A stretch of 28,811 bases of DNA from Chara braunii (taxonomy: Eukaryota; Streptophyta; Charophyceae; Charales; Characeae). Below the pieces are notes generated by a model. The model was not told the origin of the DNA. It was given only the letters and a program-made list of their open reading frames with translations, and did not search any database. Position numbers and translations under genes: made by a program. Of the stretch, positions 18,602 to 27,102 are shown piece after piece (the stretch's first letter is position 1; each line of letters starts with the position of its first letter). The DNA is taken from contig BFEA01000282.1 of assembly GCA_003427395.1 (NCBI GenBank), positions 325,198-354,008 on the forward strand, in the 5' to 3' direction.

Positions 18602-19423
18602 GCTAGAGAAGGCCTTCGCAGACATCCGGCTAAGCCTGCCAGATCGTGAACGTGGCGAGGTTTTGAGGGCACCACCAGGGACAAAACTTAGCTTCCACGG
18701 ACTACCGGTGGGTAAGCTGAAAGTCCAAATTGGAAGCCACCACACCGATGCGCTCGTTGACGTAGGGGCTGAAATAACGCTCATTAGAAAATACTTTGCA
18801 AAGATTACGGGATGCCCAGTAAACAAAGAGACAACGGGAAGCGTTTGTGGGGCAGGCGGGGAAATTCCCTTCTCCGAGGATGTTACTACGTGCACAGTCA
18901 AGGCCGGGGTTAGGGAGTCCATCTGGTCGTTCCGACGGTTGACTGTCATGGACGAAATGGACCATGACATAATCCTTGGGAGACCTTGGTGTGCGAATGT
19001 AGAGATGATCGGAATGCACCTGCGTTCGAAGAGTGCCAAAAAGGGGGCTTTCGCACGAATGGAAGGAATGAGGGAAAGGGTAGAAATTATGATCAAGGAA
19101 GCGTTCAACAAGAAAGAATGGGTCAAGATGGGGTTGCCACAGAAAAAGCGGAGGCAGGAGGACGATGCCCTAGGAGTAATGGTAGTGGAGAAAGATACGG
19201 AGGTCGAATTGGGAGCCAGCTTGCCTCGACCAAAGGATGCCCGAGAGGAGGAAACCAGGATAACACTGGAAGTCCCAGACTTACTACACCTCATCAAGGC
19301 TATCAGATACCATAAAGTAGGTGTGGATCCAACCGCGCTCGCCAAGTTTGAAGGAGAAGTCCAAAAAGGCTACTGCCTAAACGGGAAATTAATCAGTATC
19401 CAGCCTCGGATTGCCGAAGCACC
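18513..19423 (+). pseudogene. retropepsin-like aspartic protease region of pol
   Basis: This frame is +1 relative to gag and open from 18513, overlapping the gag frame by about 90 bases across a purine-rich stretch. It has the two retropepsin landmarks: the active-site loop as ALVDVGAEITLI (about 18748-18783) and the ILGRPW flap-end motif (about 18972-18989). The usual loop is D-S/T-G-A; here the second residue is valine, which would be expected to harm catalysis. After the protease, a linker (NGKLISIQPRIAEAP) leads into RT, with a phase change near 19421-19430. Whether the gag-to-pro shift was programmed or is damage cannot be decided from one copy. Confidence 0.75.
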
Positions 19424-20454
19424 TTGGGCAATTCTGGCTGTTCATTTTTTAGGACAAAGATCTTGGAAGGAAGCATTCGCAAGTACAAGCAAGTAGGGAA
19501 GAAGGACAAGCCTGTCTCGATCCTGCTAGAAACAACAAAGGAAGAAGCCATGGAAAAGGAGGAGGAAGTGCTCCGGGTGATTAGAGAAAGAAGGGCAACA
19601 GAGGGGCATCGAATACCAAACGAGGTAGCAGAGACCATGAAGCTAGGGGTGGAGGGATTCCTGACAGAGCAGGAGACATGCTTGATCAAGGAAGCATGCC
19701 AAGAATTCCACCTAGCTTTTGCCTTCAACGACCACCAGAAGAGACGATTGGACGAGAAATTGATGTCTCCGGTCAGGATCCACACAGTCGAGCACGAATG
19801 TTGGAATGACAAGGGGCCGGCCTACGACTTTGGAGTAGCAGGGGAAGTAACAAAACTGCTCAGAGCAAAGATGGACTCCTTTGCGGCAGAACCCACCGCG
19901 TCACCATGCGCGAATAGATGGTTCGTGTTCCGGAGCCTAACAAGTCGCTTAGATGGATCCAAGATCTGCATAAATTGAATAATGTCACCATCCGGAAAAC
20001 GGGATCATTGCCGCCTGTTGGCAGAATCTCATGTCGGACGAAGCATTTACTCTTTGGTAGACCTCTATTCTGGATACGATCAGCTCCCGCTGGACGTCGG
20101 GATAGACCCTACACGGCTATGCATACCCCGGTAGGTCAATTACAAATGCAAGCGACTCCTATGGGCTTCACCAATGTTGTGGCGGAAGCACAAAGAAGGA
20201 TGCTCGTAGTTGCAGGAGATATGTTCCCCGCAAAATGCGAACCGTACATTGACGACAACCCAATCAAAGGCGCACCGGACAAGGATGAAACGGTAATTCA
20301 GCCAAGGATACGGAGATTTGTGAGGGACCACCTGCAGGATATCAAAGAGCTTCTCTGCAGGTTCTTGGAATGCAACATCACTGCCAATGGCCCCAAGAGC
20401 ATCCTGGCAATGTCGGAAGTAACCATCTTAGGATTTCGCTGCGGGGCATATGGG
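19424..20454 (+). pseudogene. reverse transcriptase, N-terminal and palm, broken
   Basis: The frame 19424-19978 holds the connection to RT (ECWNDKGPAYDF, fingers ASPCANRWF). The phase then shifts near 19920-19930, and the frame to 20460 continues with SLRWIQDLHKLNNVTIR, RPYTAMHTP and PMGFTN. The catalytic motif follows as YIDDNP at about 20245-20262, then ITANGPKS and ILGFRCGAYG. Between about 20030 and 20100 a short stretch in another phase encodes LVDLYSGYDQLPLD, the palm motif with the first catalytic aspartate, so two further compensating frame lesions flank it. The protein is truncated by the insertion at 20455. Identification as Ty3/gypsy RT is firm from these motifs; the copy is inactive. 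Confidence 0.9.
20447..20454. repeat. 8-bp target-site duplication, left copy
   Basis: CATATGGG here is repeated exactly at 20916-20923 on the far side of the inserted sequence. The pol reading frame leaves the left copy at a codon boundary and resumes in phase right after the right copy (AGG AAG CCC GAT), so the insertion explains the local break completely. Confidence 0.85.
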
Positions 20455-20915
20455 CTATGAAACACCCGCGGACGCGTCCGCCGGGTCGAGCTCGGAGGGC
20501 AGCCGTGATCACAGCCGCCGCGGCTCCGGCCGCGACTTTCAGGAATTTTTTCAGACTTTAAAAAATTCTATAAATAAAATAACAAAAAATATGGGGTTGT
20601 AGATCTTTTCGAGATCTAAATTGCGCAATTTTTTATTTTATTTTTTGACTCCGTCTTCAAATTTTAAAAATTCAAAATTTAATTTTCCTGAGGCAAAAAG
20701 TTTTTTTTTTTTCCAAGAAAAAACCATGAAACTTGTGTTTTTTATTTTAAATTCAGTGAAGTTTTTTGGATATGACCACAAGCAAAAGTTGTTTAGTATA
20801 TTTTTCTGCATAACATTTTTTTTTTCAGAATTTTTTGAATTTTTTTTTTTTTTTTTTCATGGCCGCGGGGTCGCGGCCTAGGCCGCGCATGGCCGCCTCC
20901 GGGGGGGATTCATAC
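20455..20915. mobile_element. 461-bp non-autonomous insertion (MITE-like) in pol
   Basis: An AT-rich element with GC-rich ends lies between two copies of CATATGGG. Its termini are weakly inverted: CTATGAAACACCCGCGGACG at the left, and at the right, read in reverse complement, GTATGAATCCCCCCCGGAGG. The shared part is TATGAA followed by a C/G-rich stretch. The interior has long T-runs and no gene. The length, lack of coding capacity, terminal symmetry and 8-bp duplication fit a miniature DNA transposon; 8-bp duplications are typical of hAT and some other superfamilies. The ends do not match a family I can name, so the superfamily is left open. Confidence 0.75.
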
Positions 20916-20923
20916 CATATGGG
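20916..20923. repeat. 8-bp target-site duplication, right copy
   Basis: CATATGGG, identical to 20447-20454. The bases next to each copy differ on both sides, which fixes the duplication at 8 bp. Confidence 0.85.
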
Positions 20924-21571
20924 AGGAAGCCCGATCCGGCCAAGACGGACAAAATCTCTCAATGGCCAACGCCCCTGCGAACCACAGCGGAGGTGAGGGC
21001 ATTTCTAGGGGTTGTAGGATTTTGGAGGATTTTCATCAAAGGATTCACAAAGATAGCCGAACCCGTTCGGGCCATGATCCGCGATGAGGGCACGCTCGAT
21101 TGGACGGAGGAACGAGAGCGCGCCGTCCAGACCTTGAAAGACATATTGACATGTGAACAGGTCACCCTTGCCGCCCCATGTTTTAACGATGAGGTAGGGC
21201 GTCCGTTTGTGCTTGAGACCGATGGGGGACCATTAGCCGTCGGAGGAGTTCTGATCCAAAAAGGGGAAGATGGAAGGGAACGACCAATCAGGTTCGAGAG
21301 TAGGACGCTGAACTCGACCGAGAGTCGCTACTCTCAATTCAAGAAAGAAGTGTTGGCCGTTCTCCACTGCCTTAAGACCTTCCAAGCCTACCTCTTTGGG
21401 AGGAGGTTCATCTTGAGAATAGATCCGACAAACGTCGCAAGGGCTCTAAAGAATTACAAGCCTATAGACCCCACCGTGGGAAGGTGGGTGGGGTTCATTT
21501 GGCAGTTTGACTACAAGATCGAGCACATAGCCGGTCTCAGGAATAGGGCCGACGGCTTAAGCGGGGTATGA
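20924..21571 (+). pseudogene. RT thumb/connection and RNase H domain
   Basis: This frame continues the pol phase after the insertion: RKPDPAKTDKI, then EVRAFLGVVGFWRIFIKGF (RT thumb/connection), then RNase H. RNase H landmarks are FVLETDGGPLAVGGVL (first catalytic Asp, about 21207-21254), YSQFKKEVLAVL (Glu), and the LRIDPTNVARAL stretch where most elements have a TDHKAL-type motif. The domain ends GLRNRADGLS as in Ty3/gypsy elements. A TGA at 21569-21571 closes the frame, but the same phase stays open afterwards, so this is a single in-frame stop and not the natural end of pol. Confidence 0.88.
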
Positions 21572-22279
21572 ATTACACCAGAAGGAGTAGAGGACGCGGA
21601 ACCTATCGATGCGTTCCTCGACTACGAGGGAGGGACCCTTGCGGTAGAGAACGAAATGATAGAACCCGCTTGCACGTCTGGGGAATTGCTGATTAAGACT
21701 TTAGAGAAAGGGTCTCCCGCAGTGGTGGCAAAACTCAAGGAAGGGGCAGTTACAAGAACCGGCCACAAGGAAGAGAAAGACTCGTGGGGTGACATTATGG
21801 GGCCTCAGGAAGAACTAATGGCGATGGCTGTAGAAGGAGGGCGAGAGGCGGTTATGAGTTTGGTTGTCTACTTAGTAAACCAAGTGCGGAAGGGACAAGA
21901 GGATCGCCAGGATCCGAAGGAACTCTTCCTTATCCGATCATACGATGGCATCTTCAAGGAGATCGGCTTATTACTAGTGGGAAACAAGGAGGCTCAGGAG
22001 GTCAGCCTCAAGGCCAGAGAGGAAGCCGATAAATACGTACTAAGATATGGGCACCTGTTCAGAAAAGAGGAAGGCCTAATGCCTAGAAGGCTCGTATGTG
22101 GACGATCAAAGCAAGTTGACATAATTCAGGCAATGCATGATGGGTTGGCAGGGGGACATCGCTCCTCAAAAGGAACCCTGGCCAAAACAGTGCCACTCTA
22201 CTTTTGGCTGGGAATGATGAGTATGATTGTCACATACTGCCCGAGCTGCATGATCTGTCAAGAGCGGAGTACTACTTGA
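21572..22279 (+). pseudogene. pol linker and integrase zinc-binding (HHCC) domain
   Basis: In phase with RNase H after its stop. The first half is an acidic/charged linker without a recognisable domain. The end carries the integrase N-terminal zinc finger: MHDGLAGGHRSSKGTL gives the two histidines and YCPSCMICQE the two cysteines, with YFWLGM between as in other Ty3 integrases. The frame closes at TGA 22277-22279 and reopens in the same phase, again a single substitution-type stop. Confidence 0.85.
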
Positions 22280-22828
22280 GTCTTTGAGCCCCTGAGACCC
22301 ACGCGAGTGCTAGGACCAAGGCACCTGGTTCATCTCGACCTCGTAGTCATGCCTGTATCCACGAAAGGATACAGATACATACTTGACGCTAGAGATAATC
22401 CCAGTGGGTTTGTGGAGGCGGTAGCCCTTCAGAAGAAAACTGGACCGGCAGTAGCAGATTGGATCCCATTTATCAGAAGATTTATAGCTGATAATGGGAC
22501 AAAATTCGTGAATCAAGACGTGCTGGGTACATGCAAGAGACTCAGGGTGCCCATCAAGTTAACTGAGCCATACCACCCCGAAGCTAATGCACCGGTGGAA
22601 AAACGGCACAAAACTTTGAAGAACACAATCGCCAAGTTAGCAGTGGACGATCTTGGGAACTGGCCAAAGTACCTCAAGCAAGCAGTGTTTGCAGAAAATG
22701 TGACCCCAAAGAGGACCACCGGATGTATTCCAGCCGACTTGTGGTATGGGAGGGAAATTGACTTCCCAGTAGGATCCCTGGTAACTTGGGGCAGGCTGGA
22801 TGACGACCCGCGCCCGACGACGAAATAG
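22280..22828 (+). pseudogene. integrase catalytic core (D-D-E)
   Basis: The same phase holds HLDLVVMPV (first Asp), RFIADNGTKFVNQ (second Asp) and YHPEANAPVEKRHKTLKNTI (Glu). The second Asp and the Glu are 35 residues apart, the standard D-X35-E spacing. The first two aspartates are separated by about 50 residues, roughly ten fewer than usual in Ty3 integrases. The deficit lies in the VADWIPFIRRF stretch, suggesting a small in-frame deletion. KRTTGCIPADLWYGRE follows, typical of this family. TAG codons at 22826-22828 and 22850-22852 interrupt the frame before the C-terminal domain. Confidence 0.88.
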
Positions 22829-23245
22829 TTACTTGAGACTAGATGTCAGTAGATCATTCAAAATGAGGAGGCAATGGAAGAAGTCATAAGTCGGGTTCTG
22901 GATAGCAGAATGACGGACAAGGCAAGGTGGGATCAGTTGCGGAACATCAGAAAAGAACCACTACAGATGGGAGAAATGGTCCTAGTCAGGAATTCCGCAC
23001 TAGAAAGTACTTGGTCAGGACAACTGGGGAAAAGGTTCAAGGGCCCCTACCGGGTCGCCAAAAGATTGGGGGTGAACACTTTCGAGTTGGAAGATTTGGA
23101 TGAGACCAGGGTAAAAGGACCATTTCCAGGACAACAGCTGGTCAGATTCATGAGTCGCGACCCAGTGGAACAGTGGTTGCAAGAGGCTCAGGACAAGGAA
23201 ACTGGGGATGGGTTTCTGACTATGCTTATGGATTGCATGGGGTGA
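22829..23245 (+). pseudogene. integrase C-terminal (GPY/F) domain, end of pol
   Basis: In phase with the integrase core. RWDQLRNIRKEPLQMGEMVL is followed by the GPY/F module KRFKGPYRVAKRLGVNTFEL and PGQQLVRFMSRD. The TGA at 23243-23245 is probably the true end of pol, because nothing recognisable continues in phase and a purine/G-rich tract follows 35 bases later. Confidence 0.82.
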
Positions 23246-23279
23246 GTGATGCGGCCGGGATACTATACCATAGTTTTTT

Positions 23280-23289
23280 GGGGGGATAA
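23280..23289 (+). other. candidate polypurine tract before a 3' LTR
   Basis: GGGGGGATAA is followed directly by TGTTGGACGG. A G-rich purine tract followed by TG is the expected junction between the internal region and the 3' LTR. I could not find a second copy of TGTTGGACGG upstream of gag, so the LTR itself is not confirmed. Confidence 0.35.
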
Positions 23290-24312
23290 TGTTGGACGGA
23301 GGCCGAGGCATTGTACCGTAGTTTTTTTGTGTATGGGGGATGAATGGTATCGAGATGATTATCTGGGGCAACCCATCGTGCTCGAGAAAAATGCATGAGA
23401 TTCAAGGGAGACACGACACGATTCATCATATGGATATGGGGTGCATCCATGAAAATTTGGGCAACTTCGGCATCATGAGGAGATGGGGTTTTGGGTTATG
23501 CTATTACTTGGACGGGGCTCCACCTTGGGAATTTGGATTGGGGCTTCTATTTTCCTTGTGATGACAGGCACAGGGAAAGCACAAGACAAGATGAAACTTA
23601 ATAATGAGAACGATGTCAATCTCACTAACGTGGCTTTCGAAGATGAGTGGCAAAGAACCGAGAGGCCACGAGACATGTAAAGACTAGTATTATTCATTGG
23701 GCCACAACCAAGACACAGGGGAAACCATTGGTTGTGATCGTCGTCCTGTTTGCGACGTTAAATAACTCTTGAGGACACTTGGGGGCGGTCTTTAAATAGC
23801 CTCTTGATGAGCCAATCGGTGTAACGCTCGCTGCATGCGAGGATAAAACAATGTGCTAGAGCTGGCCAGCTCAACAGGACTCGGGGCGTAGGGGTGGGCC
23901 GATTGCACACCTTTAGACACACACTTCTCTCTAGATGACTCAGGGACGCTGACGTCAAGCGACATTCAAGAGGAACTAAGGGAGGGGTAGATTTCAGGAT
24001 AAAAGTTCGGGGAAAATTCCATATTGTCCCAATCCACACAAATGATTCTATTTTTATGCTTTGATTAGTTAGATGTACAGCCATTAACATCTGACAAACA
24101 GCATATTAGAACTGTTTCCTATTCATTGTGCATTCTGTTTGAGAACTAGTCAAACTAAAAGTAGTTTTATTTGTAGGAATCTGAATTTACCTATTGGACT
24201 TGAATGTATAGTCTCTGATATAGCCGATGATTATTTATATCGGTATGTACATGTCGCTGTTGTAGGCATCCATTGTGTGTCCTAGTGCAGACGGTGCGCA
24301 GTTCTATAGCAT
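23290..24312 (+). other. post-pol region, possible 3' LTR remnant
   Basis: No strong gene is visible. A 65-codon frame at 23483-23680 has a hydrophobic stretch (STLGIWIGASIFLVMT) followed by a charged tail and might be a membrane peptide or chance. TACCATAGTTTTTT and TACCGTAGTTTTTT recur 48 bp apart near 23265-23327. From about 24000 the sequence is AT-richer and resembles ordinary non-coding DNA, with splice-acceptor-like TTTTATTTGTAG near 24177. Confidence 0.35.
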
Positions 24313-25116
24313 ATGAGCGATAGGGACACCACTAGTGAGGACAACTGGATCTTGCGATCGGCTAGACGCCTGATAGCCCACTTGGCCTTAGGACCAGAGG
24401 GCGACAGATATCTGTTTCGTCAGCTTAGGGAGAGGCAGCAGCAGCAGCGGAGGGCTAGGGCTGCAGAGACCAGCAGAGCATTCGCAAGCGAAGCCGCTGT
24501 TTCAGCGGCCATGGCAACTGCTGCGCAACAGAGTTCCCAGGCCGGCAGTTCAGGGTCTGTAGGGTCCACGGTTGCACAAACCCAGAGTCAGTCCACTGGC
24601 GTTATGGCAAGCCAGCCATTAGTGATGACTCCCGAGGAGGTCGCCATACAACGAGCTGCTGATCGTGAGGCACAACTACAGCAGGCTTTGGGTGAGATTA
24701 AGGCAGAATGATTAGAAGAAGAGCCAGGATGCAGCCGAGACAAGCGGACATTAGTGAGTTAGAGAAGATGGACCCAGCAGAGATGGAGGATGATGTGAAG
24801 ACCATACGGGGTTTTGTTAAGTGTAGTACAGATGCAAGATCACCAGATGGAGATCTTACATGACATCCAACAAAGTCTGGCTGTGTTAGTCGGACGAGTG
24901 CAGGCGGCACCATCATCGTCCGGGCCCGGTGCCTGGCCCGTTGTAGATCCTCCTCCTTTTGTCCCACCGCTGTCGGAAGACGATGCGGCGCAGCAACGGA
25001 AATTGACTCGCCGCGGTCAACCCCCGCGCTGTGTCAAAGTCGCACCTAGGATGTCCACGGTCATGGTCAAGCTGGACCCTAACACATCGATTATATTTCC
25101 CCTAGGCCGGAATTGA
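24313..25116 (+). pseudogene. second gag-like ORF, broken
   Basis: 24313-24711 (132 codons) begins MSDRDTTSEDNWILRSARRL and is rich in Arg, Gln and Ala (RERQQQQRRARAAE), then Ser/Gln, ending in a helical PEEVAIQRAADREAQLQQAL segment. After TGA 24709-24711 another phase (about 24745-24813) reads DISELEKMDPAEMEDDVK. The first phase then resumes (about 24832-25116) with MQDHQMEILHDIQQSLAVLV and a proline-rich WPVVDPPPFVPPLSE. The continuity of helical, charged text across three pieces suggests one ancestral protein with two frame lesions. Its style resembles the N-terminal part of a retrotransposon gag from a different family than the upstream element, but there is no zinc knuckle or capsid motif to prove it. 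No pol follows; the sequence passes into the 83-bp array. Confidence 0.45.
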
Positions 25117-25345
25117 AGCAAAGACGGCGCGGACCCGAATCGTCCCTGTTGGACTGGACCGACGCGACCGCAATGGGCCAATTAGTGGGGTCCAATCCAA
25201 ACGGCACCTAAAACGGACCAAGGGTTAGTGAGATCTTCAAGTTTGACCGGTTGGGACCGGACCGACACGGCCGCATAACTTGGCCAGAAAAGGAACAGCC
25301 CTAAGAAGTCATATAGATGAACAGCCAGGCCCGAGTAATTAAGAT
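25117..25345. other. short non-coding spacer
   Basis: Contains recurring GGACC-GAC words (for example GGACTGGACCGACGCGACCG and GGGACCGGACCGACACGGCC) that look like a worn repeat. No gene. Confidence 0.35.
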
Positions 25346-25780
25346 AGGGTCATGTGCTATTTTTAGCACGGGACTGACTATTCGTCTCCCAAAGTCGGGC
25401 CTGCACCAGTCCCATTCTAAAATTAGCACAGTCCCACGCTATTTTTACCGTAGGACTGACTGTTCATCTATCGGGGACTGGGCCTGTGCCAGTCCCATTC
25501 TAAAATTAGCACAGTCCCACGCTATTTTTAGCGTGGGACTAACTGTTCGTCTACCGGGGACTGGGCCTGCGCCAGTCCCGTTCTAAAATTAGCATAGCCC
25601 CACGCTATTTTTAGCGAGAGACTGACTGTTCATGTACCAGGGACTGGGCCCGCACCAGTCCCGTTCTAAAATTAGCACAGCCCCACGCTATTTTTAGCGT
25701 GGGACTGACTGTTCGTCTGGTGGGGACTGACCGTTCAAATCCCAAGGTCGGGACTGCCGCTATTTTTAGCTCAGGACCGG
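25346..25780 (+). repeat. 83-bp tandem array with two hairpins per unit
   Basis: Units start at about 25346, 25429, 25512, 25595 and 25678; the last four starts are exactly 83 bp apart. Each unit has AGTCCCACGCTA-TTTT-TAGCGTGGGACT (12-bp stem, perfect in the unit at 25512) and GGGACTGG-GCCTGCG-CCAGTCCC (8-bp stem), followed by 'GTTCTAAAATTAGCA'. In the first unit the first hairpin keeps only a short inner stem (GTGCTA-TTTT-TAGCAC) with different bases in both arms. Transcription would give a chain of hairpins. Confidence 0.92.
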
Positions 25781-25836
25781 TCTAAAGTTTGACCACAGCC
25801 CCGACCATGGCACTGCAGCACTCAGCCCCGATCACT

Positions 25837-25864
25837 TGGCCTCTCCATTATAAAAGAGAGGCCA
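25837..25864 (+). promoter_or_regulatory. TATA-like box inside a 9-bp inverted repeat
   Basis: TATAAAAG at 25849-25856 lies mostly in the loop between TGGCCTCTC (25837-25845) and GAGAGGCCA (25856-25864). ACGT-core words follow (GCCACGTCACC, CACACGTGGC). This could be a core promoter for transcription into the CT tract and satellite to the right, but no transcript or gene can be assigned. Confidence 0.35.
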
Positions 25865-26099
25865 CGTCACCCAAAGAGACAGAACACACAGATCAGCATA
25901 CATGGCACACGTGGCACAGATCAGGCAGTGTGAGAGAACCCTCACTTGCTGGAGCACTGCAGCCTTGGCGGAACGGCAAGGGGCGGGAGGCACGAGCCAA
26001 AGAACAACGACTTGCCAGCGGGAGCACGAGAGGAGCACGGATCAGGAGGCAAGAGAGTCGAGGAGAAGGCAAGCCAAGGAAGGGATTAGGAAAGGGGGG

Positions 26100-26213
26100 G
26101 GCAAGACTGGCCCCTCACTTTCCCTTTCTTATCCTTTTTCTTCTCTCTCTTCCCTTCTTCCCTTTCACTCCCTCTTCTTTCCAACCGTCTCCATTTCCTT
26201 TTCACTCACCCTC
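26100..26213 (+). repeat. pyrimidine (CT) tract 3
   Basis: CT-rich stretch of about 110 bp directly before the right-hand satellite region. It resembles tracts 1 and 2 in composition and position beside tandem arrays. The 161-codon frame across it (25789-26274) is compositional. Confidence 0.8.
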
Positions 26214-26224
26214 CATGGGTTGTG

Positions 26225-26737
26225 TGCATGCCGTATCTGATCTGTGCGCACTATGCCTGAGCTGTATCCGTTGACTGGTCTTGAACTATGTGCTCACACA
26301 CTGTATCTGAGGGTTGACTTTGAGCCGAGCACCGATGAGCACTGTACCTGATGATTGGCCATGAACTGTGCGCTCGCGCGCTGTAATTGAGGGTTGACTT
26401 AGTACCGTGCACCTACGTGCACTGTATCCACGGGCTGATCTTGGACTGTGCGCAGCATGTAGTATTGCCTCCGAATTTGAGTGCTTTATTTTGGTTACAT
26501 AATCAATGTCGCATGATGATTGGCTGTACAAATGAGCATTCGAATATGAATATTTGACTGTGCCTAGGCACCCGAACAGAGTATGATGATTGGTTACAAA
26601 GCACTCAAACTGAGTATATTGTTTCTCGCTGTTTGAGTTATCTGCGACTGTGCGCACTTGGACTTAAGTGCGACACTACGCAATTGGACGGCAAAACTCG
26701 GCTTTAATAACTCCGAGTTAAGTATGATGAGGGCCGT
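26225..26737. repeat. degenerate satellite, GTGCGCAC-CTGTATCTGA type
   Basis: Words such as 'TGTGCGCACTATGCCTGA', 'GAGCACTGTACCTGATGATT' and 'CGTGCACTGTATCCACGGG' recur at about 60-65 bp with heavy divergence. This is the worn left shoulder of the satellite block that fills the rest of the window. Confidence 0.6.
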
Positions 26738-27102
26738 GCCAGCGCAGTCACACTGAATGCCAAGCCGATTTTGGGACTGCCAGTGCAGCCACACTGAATA
26801 CCCAGCCAATTTCGGGACTGCCAGTGCAGCCACACTGAATACCCAACCGATTTTGAGATTGCCAGTGCAGTCTGAGTACCAAGCCGATTTTGAGACTGCC
26901 AGCGCAGTTGCACTGAGAACCAAGTCGATTTTGAGTCTGCCAGCGCAATTGCACTGAGAACCAAGTCGATTTTGAGACTACCAGCGCAGCCACACTAGAA
27001 AACAAGCCGATTCTGAGACTGCCAGCGCAATTGCACGGAATACCTAATTGATTTTGAGACTGCCTGCGCAGCCATACTGGAAAACAAGTCGATTTTGAGA
27101 CC
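26738..27102. repeat. 41-bp satellite array, nine units
   Basis: Nine units (41 bp, one of 37) follow GCCAGCGCAGTTGCACTGAG, AACCAAGTCGATTTTGAGAC, T. The 14-bp word CGATTTTGAGTCTG is identical to the core of the 46-bp satellite at the left edge of the window, where it is also followed closely by a TGCGC word. The two arrays therefore appear to share an ancestor. Confidence 0.9.

Noticed and set aside
18485-19345. 286-codon minus-strand frame
   Set aside because: It lies antisense to the protease frame, which carries recognisable motifs; the reverse frame has none.
25789-26274. 161-codon frame downstream of the 83-bp array
   Set aside because: It spans the TATA-like hairpin and a CT tract, with no domain; more likely promoter or leader sequence, or non-coding.
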